Of a stretch of 64,000 nt of DNA, positions 38,456 through 49,901 are shown piece by piece; position 1 is the stretch's first letter; every line of letters begins with the position of its first letter. This stretch comes from Streptomyces misionensis (lineage in GTDB: Bacteria; Actinomycetota; Actinomycetes; Streptomycetales; Streptomycetaceae): assembly GCF_900104815.1 (NCBI RefSeq), contig NZ_FNTD01000004.1, positions 5,472,501 through 5,536,500 of the forward strand. Reading direction: 5' to 3'. The notes beneath the pieces are model-generated. The model was given only the letters and a program-made list of their open reading frames with translations. It did not search any database and was not told where the DNA came from. The position numbers and the translations under genes are program-made.

Positions 38456-39145
38456 ATGGCTACACATGTGATCACCGGGGCCGGTTCCGGCATCGGCGCG
38501 GCCGTCGCCCGCCGCCTGCACGCGCGCGGCGACGAACTCGTCCTGCACGCCCGCGACGCGGGCCGCGCCAAGGACCTGGCCGCCGAGTTCCCCGGCGCCC
38601 GCACCCTGGTCGGCGACCTCGCGGAACCGGACCGGCTCTCCTGGGCGTTCTCCCACCAGACCCTGCCCGACCGGGTGGACTCCCTGCTGCACATCGCCGG
38701 TGTGGTGGACCTCGGCGGGATCGGCGAGCTGACCCCGAAGTCCTGGCACCACCAGCTCGGCGTCAACCTGGTCGCGCCCGCCGAGCTGACCCGGCTGCTG
38801 CTGCCCCAGCTGCGCGCCTCCCGCGGTCACGTCCTCTTCGTCAACTCCGGGGCCGGCCTGAACGCCAACGCCGGCTGGGGCGCCTACGCCGCCTCCAAGC
38901 ACGGTCTCAAGGCCCTCGCCGACGCGCTGCGCCAGGAGGAGCACGCCGCCGGCGTCCGCGTCACCTCCGTCTACCCCGGCCGCACCGCCAGCCCCATGCA
39001 GGCCAAGGTGCACCAGCAGGAGGGCAAGGAGTACGACGCCGGCCAGTGGATCGACCCGGAATCGGTCGCCACGACCATCCTCATGGCCCTCGACCTGCCC
39101 CGTGACGCCGAGGTCAACGACCTGACGGTACGCCCGGGCCGCTGA
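38456..39145 (+). CDS. Short-chain dehydrogenase/reductase
   Basis: A 229-residue classical SDR. The cofactor site is TGAGSGIGAAVA (about 7-18), with the acidic or basic residue choice (LHARDAGR) suggesting NADP(H). The catalytic Ser and Tyr-Lys are in FVNSGAGLNANAGWGAYAASKHG. The ATG at 38456 is preferred because the cofactor strand begins right after; an ATG at 38447 adds three residues. It starts 17 bases after the LOG-family gene, so they likely share a transcript. Substrate unknown. Confidence 0.88.
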   Translation: MATHVITGAGSGIGAAVARRLHARGDELVLHARDAGRAKDLAAEFPGARTLVGDLAEPDRLSWAFSHQTLPDRVDSLLHIAGVVDLGGIGELTPKSWHHQLGVNLVAPAELTRLLLPQLRASRGHVLFVNSGAGLNANAGWGAYAASKHGLKALADALRQEEHAAGVRVTSVYPGRTASPMQAKVHQQEGKEYDAGQWIDPESVATTILMALDLPRDAEVNDLTVRPGR

Positions 39146-39176
39146 CCGGCGCCTACGCATTCCGTAGGCTTCCCCG

Positions 39177-40184
39177 GTGAGCGAAAACAGCGTGTTCAGG
39201 TTCGCCGGGGCCACCGGAGTCGGGTCCATGCCCGGCGGGGACGCCCGGGAGGCCGCCAAGACCGTCACCGGGTCCTTCGAGGACTTCCCGTTTCTGGCCG
39301 AGCTGCCCGCCCGGGGCCCCGGCGCCGACATGATCGGCCGCACCGCCGGGATGCTGGTCGAGCTGTACGCGCGCGTGGAACCCAGCGGCTGGCGGCTCGG
39401 GGACCGGCCCGGCCGGGACACCCGCCGGGCGTGGTCGTTCCTGCGCGAGGACCTGGACGCCCTCGAGGAGTTCACCCAGGGGTACGAGGGCGATCTGAAG
39501 GTGCAGGCGGTCGGGCCCTGGACGCTCGCCGCCGCCCTGGAGCTGCGCGGCGGCGAGGCCGCCCTCTCGGACGCCGGCGCCTGCCGGGACCTCGCCGCCT
39601 CCCTCGCCGAGGGACTGCGGCTGCACCTCGCCGAGGTCCGGCGCCGCGTCCCCGGCGCCCGGATCGTGCTCCAGCTCGACGAGCCCTCCCTCACCGCCGT
39701 GCTGCGCGGACAGGTCCGCACCGCCAGCGGCTACCGCACCCACCGCGCAGTCGACCGACAGACCGTGGAGGCCACCCTGCGCGAGGTGATCGGCGCCCAC
39801 CCCGGCGGACCCGTGGCCGTCCACTCCTGCGCCCCCGACGTGCCGTTCGCGCTGCTGCGCCGGGCCGGGGCCGACGCGATCTCCTTCGACTTCGCGCTCC
39901 TCACCGAGCGTGACGACGAGGCGATCGGCGAGGCCGTGGAGGGCGGTACCCGCCTGTTCGCCGGTGTCGTGCCGGGCACGGACGGCCCATTGTCAGACCC
40001 TGCCGGTAGCGTCATGGGTGTCAGGACGTTGTGGCGCAGGCTGGGGCTGCACCCGGGGCTGCTCGCCGAGGCGGTCACCCTCACCCCGGCGTGCGGTCTC
40101 GCGGGCGCTTCCCCCGCCTACGCGCGCCAGGCGCTCGCCCACTGCGTCCGGGCGGCGAGATCCCTCGCGGACAACCCAGAGTAA
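39177..40184 (+). CDS. Cobalamin-independent methionine synthase (MetE) C-terminal-like protein
   Basis: A 335-residue protein homologous only to the catalytic C-terminal half of MetE. GVGSMPGGDAREAAKT starts it, and IVLQLDEPSLTAV, VAVHSCAPDVPF (His and Cys ligands) and LTPACGLAGASP (second Cys) form the zinc site. The N-terminal folate domain of full MetE is missing. It may be a methyltransferase using another donor. The GTG at 39177 and its stop lie 15 bases before ligA, so the two are co-transcribed. Confidence 0.85.
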   Translation: MSENSVFRFAGATGVGSMPGGDAREAAKTVTGSFEDFPFLAELPARGPGADMIGRTAGMLVELYARVEPSGWRLGDRPGRDTRRAWSFLREDLDALEEFTQGYEGDLKVQAVGPWTLAAALELRGGEAALSDAGACRDLAASLAEGLRLHLAEVRRRVPGARIVLQLDEPSLTAVLRGQVRTASGYRTHRAVDRQTVEATLREVIGAHPGGPVAVHSCAPDVPFALLRRAGADAISFDFALLTERDDEAIGEAVEGGTRLFAGVVPGTDGPLSDPAGSVMGVRTLWRRLGLHPGLLAEAVTLTPACGLAGASPAYARQALAHCVRAARSLADNPE

Positions 40185-42395
<2,211 letters not shown>

Positions 42396-42403
42396 CGGTT
42401 GAA

Positions 42404-42443
42404 GGCCACCCGATCGGCGCATACCAGTTGCATACGGGTGGCC
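42404..42443 (+). terminator. Hairpin terminator after ligA
   Basis: GGCCACCCG (42404-42412) and its complement CGGGTGGCC (42435-42443) form a perfect 9-bp stem starting 9 bases after the ligA stop. The remaining 209 bases to the next gene hold no ORF with coding character; TAGTGT near 42499 is a possible -10 element. Confidence 0.65.
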
Positions 42444-42652
42444 CGGGCGCATTCGGGCAACCGCCGACGACCGGTGCCCGTGGAAGCCCTGCGCGGCCTA
42501 GTGTTGAGACGTGCACCTGCCGAGCCCGGCGGCGGCCGGGGCATCCCCCTGCCCGCCGCGGGCGCGGCAAGGGTTCTTCGGCGCGAAGCCGCCGATGGTG
42601 TCGGACATCGGGCCGCGTGGCGTGGGCACCGCCGGCTGTGAGAGGGACGGGA

Positions 42653-44884
42653 ATGGAACCGACCGAGAGCGTCGCCCCGGACTCACGGCTGCGCCTGCGC
42701 CGCCGCGCCGTCGCCTGGCGGGAGATCCTGCGTCCGGGCACCGGCCGCACCCGCCCGCGCGTCCGCCCGGCCGCGGCCGGCGCCGCCCGGCCGCTTCCGC
42801 GTCCGCCGCTGACCGTCGAGCCCGTCCCCGGCCTCGGCGCCGGCCAGGAGCCCGGACGCCGGCTGCCCCGGCCCGCGCTGCCCGCCGCCGTCGTCGCCGC
42901 CGCGGCCGTCGTCCTGGGCGCCGGCTTCTACGGCGCCTTCAGCGGCCGGCACGCCCTCTTCCCGTCCGGCACCGCCGGCTGGTCGCTGGCCCTGCTCACC
43001 GGGATCATCGTCGGCCACCTCGTGATGCTGGGCCGCGCCCGCTGGTGGGGCGGCACCGGCTCGGGCGCCGCCCTCACCCTCGCCGTGCTGCTGCTCTTCG
43101 GCTGGGTCAGCGCCGGCATGATCAGCCTCACCGTCGTCGTCCTGGTGGGCATAGCCCGCCGGCAGCGCTGGCGGCAGGGCGTGCTGCACGGCGCGGCGGA
43201 CCTGCTCGGCATCGCCGTCGGCGCCCTGCTGCTCGCCGCGTTCGGCCGGTTCCCCAGCGTCGAGGCGCCCTGGCGCACGCACAGCTGGAGCGTCGCCACC
43301 GTGCCCGAGATCGTCCTGGTCGCCGTCGCCTACCTGGCGGTCAGCCGGGGCCTGCTGTGGTACCTGAACGCCCCGCGCGACGGCGCGCTGCCCACCATCG
43401 CCCGTCCCGCGCTGGTCAGACAGGGCCTGGTGGCGGTGGCGCTGCTCGGCATCGCGCCGCTGCTGTGCGTGGTCGCCGACGCCCAGCCGATCCTGCTGCC
43501 GCTGTTCGCGATCCCGCTGATCGCCATCGACTCGGCGCTGTGGATGGCCCGCGCGCGGGCCGAGGAGCAGCTGCGCGACCCGCTGACCGGGCTGCCCAAC
43601 CGGCAGTGGCTCCAGGAGCGGATCTGGACCGCGCTGGACGAGGCGGACCGCCTCGGGGCCCGTTCCGCGCTGATGCTGATCGACCTCGACCGCTTCCGCT
43701 CGGTCAACGACACCCTCGGCCATCTCGCCGGTGACCGGCTGCTGTTGCAGATCGCCGAGCGGCTGCGGCTCGCCCTGCCGCGCGGCGCGGAGGCGGCCCG
43801 GCTCGGCGGGGACGAGTTCGCCGTCTTACTGCCCGTCGCCGACTCCACCACGTCGGCGATGCGCGTCGCCCGTGGCCTCGTCACCGCGCTCAGCTCCCCG
43901 CTCGACCTCGACGGCCTCACCCTCGTCCTGGAGGCCAGCGCCGGGGTCGCCGTCTTCCCGGACCACGCCATGGAGGCGGAGGGGCTGCTGCGGCGGGCCG
44001 ACGTGGCCATGTACCAGGCGAAGCGGGACCGTACGGGGGTCGAGGTCTACGAGTCCAAGCGGGACTCCAACACCCCCGACCGGCTCGGTCTGCTCGGCGA
44101 TCTGCGCCGGGCGCTGGACGCGCACGAGGTGCAGCTGCACTACCAGCCCAAGGTCCGCTTCGACGGCCAGGTCGCGGGCCTGGAGGCGCTGGTGCGGTGG
44201 GTGCATCCCGAGCGCGGGAAGGTGCCGCCGGACGAGTTCATCGCGATCGCCGAGTCGTCCGGGCTGATGCCCCACCTCACCGAGTACGTGCTGGAGACCG
44301 CCCTCGCCCAGGTCGCCCGCTGGCGGGCGCAGGGCCTGCGGGTCCCGGTCGCGGTCAACGTCTCCCCGCGCGACGTCCACACCCCCGGCTTCGCCGGCTC
44401 GGTCGCCGCGCGGCTGGCCCGGCACGGGGTCCCGGCGGGCGCGCTGCAACTGGAGATCACCGAGCACGTCCTGCTGGAGGACCCGCAGCGGGCCGCGGAC
44501 ACCCTCGCGGCGCTGACCGGGCACGGCGTGAAGATGTCCCTGGACGACTTCGGCACCGGGTACTCCTCGCTGGTGCACCTGCGCCGGCTGCCGGTCAGCG
44601 AGCTGAAGATCGACCGCTCCTTCGTGGCCCGGCTGGCCGTGGACACCGAGGACGCGGAGATCGTGCGCTGCACCGTCGACCTCGCCCACTCCCTGGGCCT
44701 GCTCGTCGTCGCCGAGGGCGTGGAGGACGACGAGACCTGGGAACGGCTGCGCGACCTCGGCTGCGACGCGGTACAGGGCTGGCTGGTCGCGGCGGCGATG
44801 CCGGCGGACGAGACGACGGGGTGGCTCCGGGCCCGGGAAGCGAGCACGTGCGGCGCCTCGGCCCTTCCTCCGGCCCGCCCCTGA
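42653..44884 (+). CDS. rmdB: Membrane GGDEF-EAL c-di-GMP enzyme (RmdB-like)
   Basis: A 743-residue protein. After a polar N-terminus (to about 75) there are about seven to eight membrane segments to residue 300 (for example FGWVSAGMISLTVVVLVGIA). The GGDEF domain has an intact GGDEF at 385-389 (RLGGDEFAVLLP), and the EAL domain has intact motifs: EAL at 511-513 (LEALVRWVHPERG), LEITEH and DDFGTGYSS. S. coelicolor RmdB, a phosphodiesterase affecting development, is encoded next to ligA in my recollection (SCO5495). The ATG at 42653 has GAGAGGGA 6 bases upstream. Orthology to RmdB is from context and domain order. Confidence 0.85.
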   Translation: MEPTESVAPDSRLRLRRRAVAWREILRPGTGRTRPRVRPAAAGAARPLPRPPLTVEPVPGLGAGQEPGRRLPRPALPAAVVAAAAVVLGAGFYGAFSGRHALFPSGTAGWSLALLTGIIVGHLVMLGRARWWGGTGSGAALTLAVLLLFGWVSAGMISLTVVVLVGIARRQRWRQGVLHGAADLLGIAVGALLLAAFGRFPSVEAPWRTHSWSVATVPEIVLVAVAYLAVSRGLLWYLNAPRDGALPTIARPALVRQGLVAVALLGIAPLLCVVADAQPILLPLFAIPLIAIDSALWMARARAEEQLRDPLTGLPNRQWLQERIWTALDEADRLGARSALMLIDLDRFRSVNDTLGHLAGDRLLLQIAERLRLALPRGAEAARLGGDEFAVLLPVADSTTSAMRVARGLVTALSSPLDLDGLTLVLEASAGVAVFPDHAMEAEGLLRRADVAMYQAKRDRTGVEVYESKRDSNTPDRLGLLGDLRRALDAHEVQLHYQPKVRFDGQVAGLEALVRWVHPERGKVPPDEFIAIAESSGLMPHLTEYVLETALAQVARWRAQGLRVPVAVNVSPRDVHTPGFAGSVAARLARHGVPAGALQLEITEHVLLEDPQRAADTLAALTGHGVKMSLDDFGTGYSSLVHLRRLPVSELKIDRSFVARLAVDTEDAEIVRCTVDLAHSLGLLVVAEGVEDDETWERLRDLGCDAVQGWLVAAAMPADETTGWLRAREASTCGASALPPARP

Positions 44885-44947
44885 CGGCCGGCCCGGCGCC
44901 GGTCCCGGGCCCGGCGCGGCCCGCCGCGCGGTTCCCCGCCCCCTCCG

Positions 44948-45535
44948 CTACTCGTCCCCCGCCTTCGCGAAGCGGTCCACCAGGAGGCGCAGGCGCCGGG
45001 CGTGGGCCGGTTCCGGCAGGCGGCCGCTGCGCATGAGTGTCGCCAGGCCGTGCAGCGCGGCCCAGAAGGTCTCCGCCACCAGGCCGGGTTCCTCGTCGGG
45101 CGCCGTGACCGGCGTCACGACCGCCAGCAGCTGGCCGAAGGCCTCCTGGAGGGCCGCCGGGGCCTCCGGGGTCGCGAACGGCAGGTCGACCAGGTGGGTG
45201 AACATCGCGTCGTAGAGGGCGGGCCGGCGGCGGGCGAAGGACGTGTACGTCTGCGCCACCGCCGCCAGGGCGGCCCGTGTGCCCGGCGCCGCCTCCCGCG
45301 CCCGGCGCATCTCCACCGCCAGCTCCGCGCAGCCCTCCACCGCGACCGCCGCCATGATCGCGCCCTTGCCCTTGAAATGGCTGTAGAGGACCGGCTGGCT
45401 GTACTCGATCTCGGCGGCCAGCCGGCGTGTGGTCACCGCGTCCCAGCCCTCGGCCTCGGCCAGTTCCCGGGCCGCCGTCACGATCAGCCGCCTGCGCTCC
45501 GCTCGTTCGCGCTCCCGGCGCGTCTGGATCGTCAT
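44948..45535 (-). CDS. TetR-family transcriptional regulator
   Basis: A 195-residue repressor. RLIVTAARELAEAEGWDAV and TTRRLAAEIEYSQPVLYSHFKGKGA form the N-terminal helix-turn-helix (about 18-62); the rest is the ligand domain, with a C-terminal TetR_C-type segment (EPGLVAETFWAALHGLATL). The ATG at 45535 lies 11 bases from a CTAGC...GCTAG palindrome. The divergent DUF4267 gene and the twin operators indicate a self-regulated pair. Confidence 0.88.
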   Translation of the reverse strand: MTIQTRRERERAERRRLIVTAARELAEAEGWDAVTTRRLAAEIEYSQPVLYSHFKGKGAIMAAVAVEGCAELAVEMRRAREAAPGTRAALAAVAQTYTSFARRRPALYDAMFTHLVDLPFATPEAPAALQEAFGQLLAVVTPVTAPDEEPGLVAETFWAALHGLATLMRSGRLPEPAHARRLRLLVDRFAKAGDE

Positions 45536-45545
45536 GCCGATGATT

Positions 45546-45608
45546 CTAGCAATGCTAGTCATTCTGTCGACGCTCTGTTAGCGTCACTCTCAGTCCTAGC
45601 GTTGCTAG
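45546..45608. promoter_or_regulatory. Twin CTAGC-N3-GCTAG operators
   Basis: CTAGCAATGCTAG (45546-45558) and CTAGCGTTGCTAG (45596-45608) have identical 5-bp arms and a 3-bp centre, with centres 50 bp apart, one beside each divergent gene. This is what an autoregulated TetR operator pair should look like. Confidence 0.8.
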
Positions 45609-45622
45609 CAAAAGGGGGAGTC

Positions 45623-45994
45623 ATGACCGTCACCGCCTACGTCCTGGCCGTGCTGCTCGATCTGTTCTGCCTGTTCCTCGGCTACCGCTTCTGGTTCCAG
45701 CCCGGCCCCGCCGCCGCCGGCTACGGCGTCCCGGCCGATCCCCGGGGAGACGCCGGCGCCTACCTGTCCGTCAAGGGCCTCAGGGACGGCACCTTCGGCG
45801 TGGTGGGCCTGCTCCTGCTCGCCTTCGCCGGGGCACGGGCCGAGGCCTGGTTCATGGTCGGCGTGGCCCTCATCCCGCTCCTGGACACCCGGATAGTCCT
45901 GCGCCACCACGGCCCGAAGGCCGTCGCGTTCGGCGTCCACCTCGCCACCGCCGTCGTCGTCCTGGTCAGCGCCGCGCTGCTCTTCGCGGCCTGA
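45623..45994 (+). CDS. DUF4267-domain membrane protein
   Basis: A 123-residue protein with about four membrane helices: [50 protein letters not shown] and [34 protein letters not shown] and [12 protein letters not shown] are DUF4267 marks. The ATG at 45623 has GGGGGAG 3-4 bases upstream. It is divergent from the TetR gene and its operator overlaps the promoter region. Function unknown, perhaps a detoxification or transport helper. Confidence 0.82.
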   Translation: MTVTAYVLAVLLDLFCLFLGYRFWFQPGPAAAGYGVPADPRGDAGAYLSVKGLRDGTFGVVGLLLLAFAGARAEAWFMVGVALIPLLDTRIVLRHHGPKAVAFGVHLATAVVVLVSAALLFAA

Positions 45995-46050
45995 CCGGCC
46001 CCCGGGCGCGCCGGCCGGCACCGTTCGGCGGGCGTGCCCCGGGAAACCGT

Positions 46051-46081
46051 TTCACGGCCACCCCGCCCGGCCCCATAGGAT
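46051..46081 (+). promoter_or_regulatory. Predicted promoter of gatCAB
   Basis: TTCACG (46051-46056) and TAGGAT (46076-46081) with a 19-bp spacer lie 40 bases before gatC. TAGGAT is a good Streptomyces -10; the -35 is weak. Confidence 0.5.
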
Positions 46082-46121
46082 TGGCCCCAAACCACACACA
46101 CTCACCCCAGAGGATCGCTGC

Positions 46122-46418
46122 ATGCCTGGCATCACGCGCGAGGAGGTCGCCCACCTCGCCCGGCTGGCGCGTCTGGAGCTGAAGCCCGAAGAGCTCGAAC
46201 ACTTCGCGGGACAGCTGGACGACATCATCGGCGCGGTCGCCCGCGTCAGCGAGGTCGCCGACCAAGACGTACCGCCGACCTCGCACCCGCTCCCGCTGAC
46301 GAACGTCATGCGGGCGGACGAGGTCCGTCCCTCGCTCACCCCCGAGCAGGCGCTCTCCGGCGCCCCCGCCCAGGAGCAGCAGCGTTTCAAGGTGCCGCAG
46401 ATCCTGGGGGAGGAGTGA
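46122..46418 (+). CDS. gatC: Asp/Glu-tRNA(Asn/Gln) amidotransferase subunit C
   Basis: A 98-residue subunit of Gat[20 protein letters not shown] (about 3-19) is the N-terminal helix signature and [19 protein letters not shown] the belt region that wraps GatA. GGAT lies 6 bases before the ATG. Its stop overlaps gatA's alternative start (GTGA). GatCAB amidates Glu-tRNA-Gln and Asp-tRNA-Asn. Confidence 0.95.
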   Translation: MPGITREEVAHLARLARLELKPEELEHFAGQLDDIIGAVARVSEVADQDVPPTSHPLPLTNVMRADEVRPSLTPEQALSGAPAQEQQRFKVPQILGEE

Positions 46419-46423
46419 CCGCC

Positions 46424-47916
<1,493 letters not shown>

Positions 47917-47920
<4 letters not shown>

Positions 47921-48156
47921 GCAAGCTGTCCAAGGCCAAGGACTTCAAGAAGTCCAAGTCCGGTACGTACCTGTCCATGGCCACCACCGCGTTCGGCGCG
48001 ATCGGTGTCACCAAGCAGATCAAGAAGGCCCGCGCCGAGCACGACACGCTGCGGCTGATCGACGCCACGGTCTCCGCCGTCGCGATCGTGACCGGCCTCG
48101 CGATCCTCTACCGCGAGCTGAAGCGGCTGGGCGACGACGACGTCCTGCTGGGCTGA
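47917..48156 (+). CDS. Conserved small membrane protein between gatA and gatB
   Basis: A 79-residue protein. The first 40 residues are basic ([15 protein letters not shown], then [12 protein letters not shown]), followed by one hydrophobic segment ([19 protein letters not shown], about 50-68). It probably is a membrane-associated protein with a positively charged cytoplasmic N-terminus. It starts inside the gatA stop codon (GTGA) and ends 16 bases before gatB, so it is fixed in the gat operon. No known domain that I can recognise; a link to amidotransferase or aminoacylation is inferred from its position only. Confidence 0.8.
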
Positions 48157-48172
48157 GAGGGAAGTTTTCACC

Positions 48173-49687
48173 GTGACCACCACGACCGACCTGGTGTCGT
48201 ACGAGGACGCGCTGGCGTCGTACGACCCCGTCATGGGCCTCGAGGTCCATGTCGAACTCGGCACCAAGACCAAGATGTTCTGCGGGTGCTCCACGGAGCT
48301 GGGCGCCGAGCCCAACTCGCAGACCTGTCCCGTCTGCCTCGGCCTGCCCGGCGCGCTCCCGGTCGTCAACGCGACCGGCGTCGAGTCGGCCGTGAAGATC
48401 GGCCTCGCGCTGAACTGCTCGATCGCCGAATGGTGCCGCTTCGCCCGGAAGAACTACTTCTATCCGGACATGCCGAAGAACTTCCAGACCTCCCAGTACG
48501 ACGAGCCGATCGCCTTCGACGGCTACCTCGACGTGCAGCTGGAGGACGGCGAGACCTTCCGCGTGGAGATCGAGCGCGCCCACATGGAGGAGGACACCGG
48601 CAAGTCGACGCACGTCGGCGGCGCCACCGGCCGTATCCACGGCGCGTCCCACTCCCTGCTGGACTACAACCGCGCCGGCATCCCGCTCATCGAGATCGTC
48701 ACCAAGCCGATCGTGGGCGCCGGCGAGCGCGCCCCCGAGGTGGCCAAGGCGTACGTCCGTGAGCTGCGCGAGGTCATCCGTGCCCTCGGCGTGTCCGAGG
48801 CCCGCATGGAGATGGGCCAGATGCGCTGTGACGTGAACCTGTCGCTGATGCCCAAGGGCGCCGACAAGTTCGGCACGCGCTCGGAGACGAAGAACGTCAA
48901 CTCGCTGCGCTCGGTGGAGCGCGCGGCCCGCTTCGAGATCATGCGGCACGCGGCCGTGCTGTCCTCCGGCGGCACCATCGTCCAGGAGACCCGCCACTTC
49001 CACGAGGACACCGGGTCCACGACCTCGGGCCGCGTGAAGGAGGAGGCCGAGGACTACCGGTACTTCCCGGAGCCCGACCTGGTGCCCGTCGCGCCCTCGC
49101 GCGAGTGGGTCGAGCAGATCCGCGCGGCGCTGCCCGAGCTGCCGCTGGCGCGTCGCACCCGGCTGCTGGCCGAGTGGGGCATCTCCGCCACCGACATGCA
49201 GGCGATCCTCAACGCCGGCGCGCTGGACCCGATCGTCGCCACCATCGAGGCCGGTGCCGACGCGGCGGCCGCCCGCAAGTGGTGGATGGGCGAACTGGCG
49301 CGCAGCGCCAACGAGTCCGGCACGTCGCTGGACGAGCTGGCGATCACCCCGCAGCAGGTGGCCCGGGTCACCGAGCTGGTCGCGAAGGGCGATCTGAACG
49401 ACAAGCTGGCCCGCCAGGTCATCGAGGGCGTCCTCGCGGGCGAGGGCACCCCGGACGAGGTCGTCGACAAGCGCGGTCTGAAGGTCGTCTCCGACGACTC
49501 GGCCCTCGGCACCGCCGTGGACGAGGCCATCGCCGGCAACCCCGGCATCGCGGACAAGATCCGCGGTGGCAAGGTGGCCGCGGCCGGCGCCCTGGTCGGC
49601 GCGGTCATGAAGGCCACCCGCGGCCAGGCCGACGCGGCCCGCGTCAAGGAGCTGATCCTGGAGAAGCTCGGCGTCAGCGAGGGCTGA
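48173..49687 (+). CDS. gatB: Aspartyl/glutamyl-tRNA amidotransferase subunit B
   Basis: A 504-residue tRNA-binding subunit. [22 protein letters not shown] (quoted in part as [16 protein letters not shown]) starts it; [30 protein letters not shown] and RKNYFYPD are classic. The Yqey/tail domain with NKxxGxLVG-like [16 protein letters not shown] ends it. The GTG at 48173 is used here. A strong hairpin 12 bases later ends the gat unit. Confidence 0.96.
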   Translation: MTTTTDLVSYEDALASYDPVMGLEVHVELGTKTKMFCGCSTELGAEPNSQTCPVCLGLPGALPVVNATGVESAVKIGLALNCSIAEWCRFARKNYFYPDMPKNFQTSQYDEPIAFDGYLDVQLEDGETFRVEIERAHMEEDTGKSTHVGGATGRIHGASHSLLDYNRAGIPLIEIVTKPIVGAGERAPEVAKAYVRELREVIRALGVSEARMEMGQMRCDVNLSLMPKGADKFGTRSETKNVNSLRSVERAARFEIMRHAAVLSSGGTIVQETRHFHEDTGSTTSGRVKEEAEDYRYFPEPDLVPVAPSREWVEQIRAALPELPLARRTRLLAEWGISATDMQAILNAGALDPIVATIEAGADAAAARKWWMGELARSANESGTSLDELAITPQQVARVTELVAKGDLNDKLARQVIEGVLAGEGTPDEVVDKRGLKVVSDDSALGTAVDEAIAGNPGIADKIRGGKVAAAGALVGAVMKATRGQADAARVKELILEKLGVSEG

Positions 49688-49699
49688 GCCACCGTCCGA

Positions 49700-49739
49700 C
49701 CCGTAGGGGGACGTGCCGTGTCCGGCGCGTCCCCCTACG
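49700..49739 (+). terminator. Hairpin terminator after gatB
   Basis: A perfect 13-bp stem (CCGTAGGGGGACG at 49700-49712, complement at 49727-49739) with a 14-base loop, beginning 12 bases after the gatB stop. The further 162 bases before the MMPL gene hold no gene. Confidence 0.85.
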
Positions 49740-49901
49740 GCATTTCACCCGACTGCTGTGAACAAGCCCACGAACACAGCAAACGATCTCTTCTGCCTGC
49801 AAGAGTGGCAAGCGATTGCTCATGCGTTCTTTGCGGGCCGTTCGGTTCACGGACGACTGTTCCCGGTCAAAGATCCCCACATCCCCCCTGGGAGCACGTC
49901 C

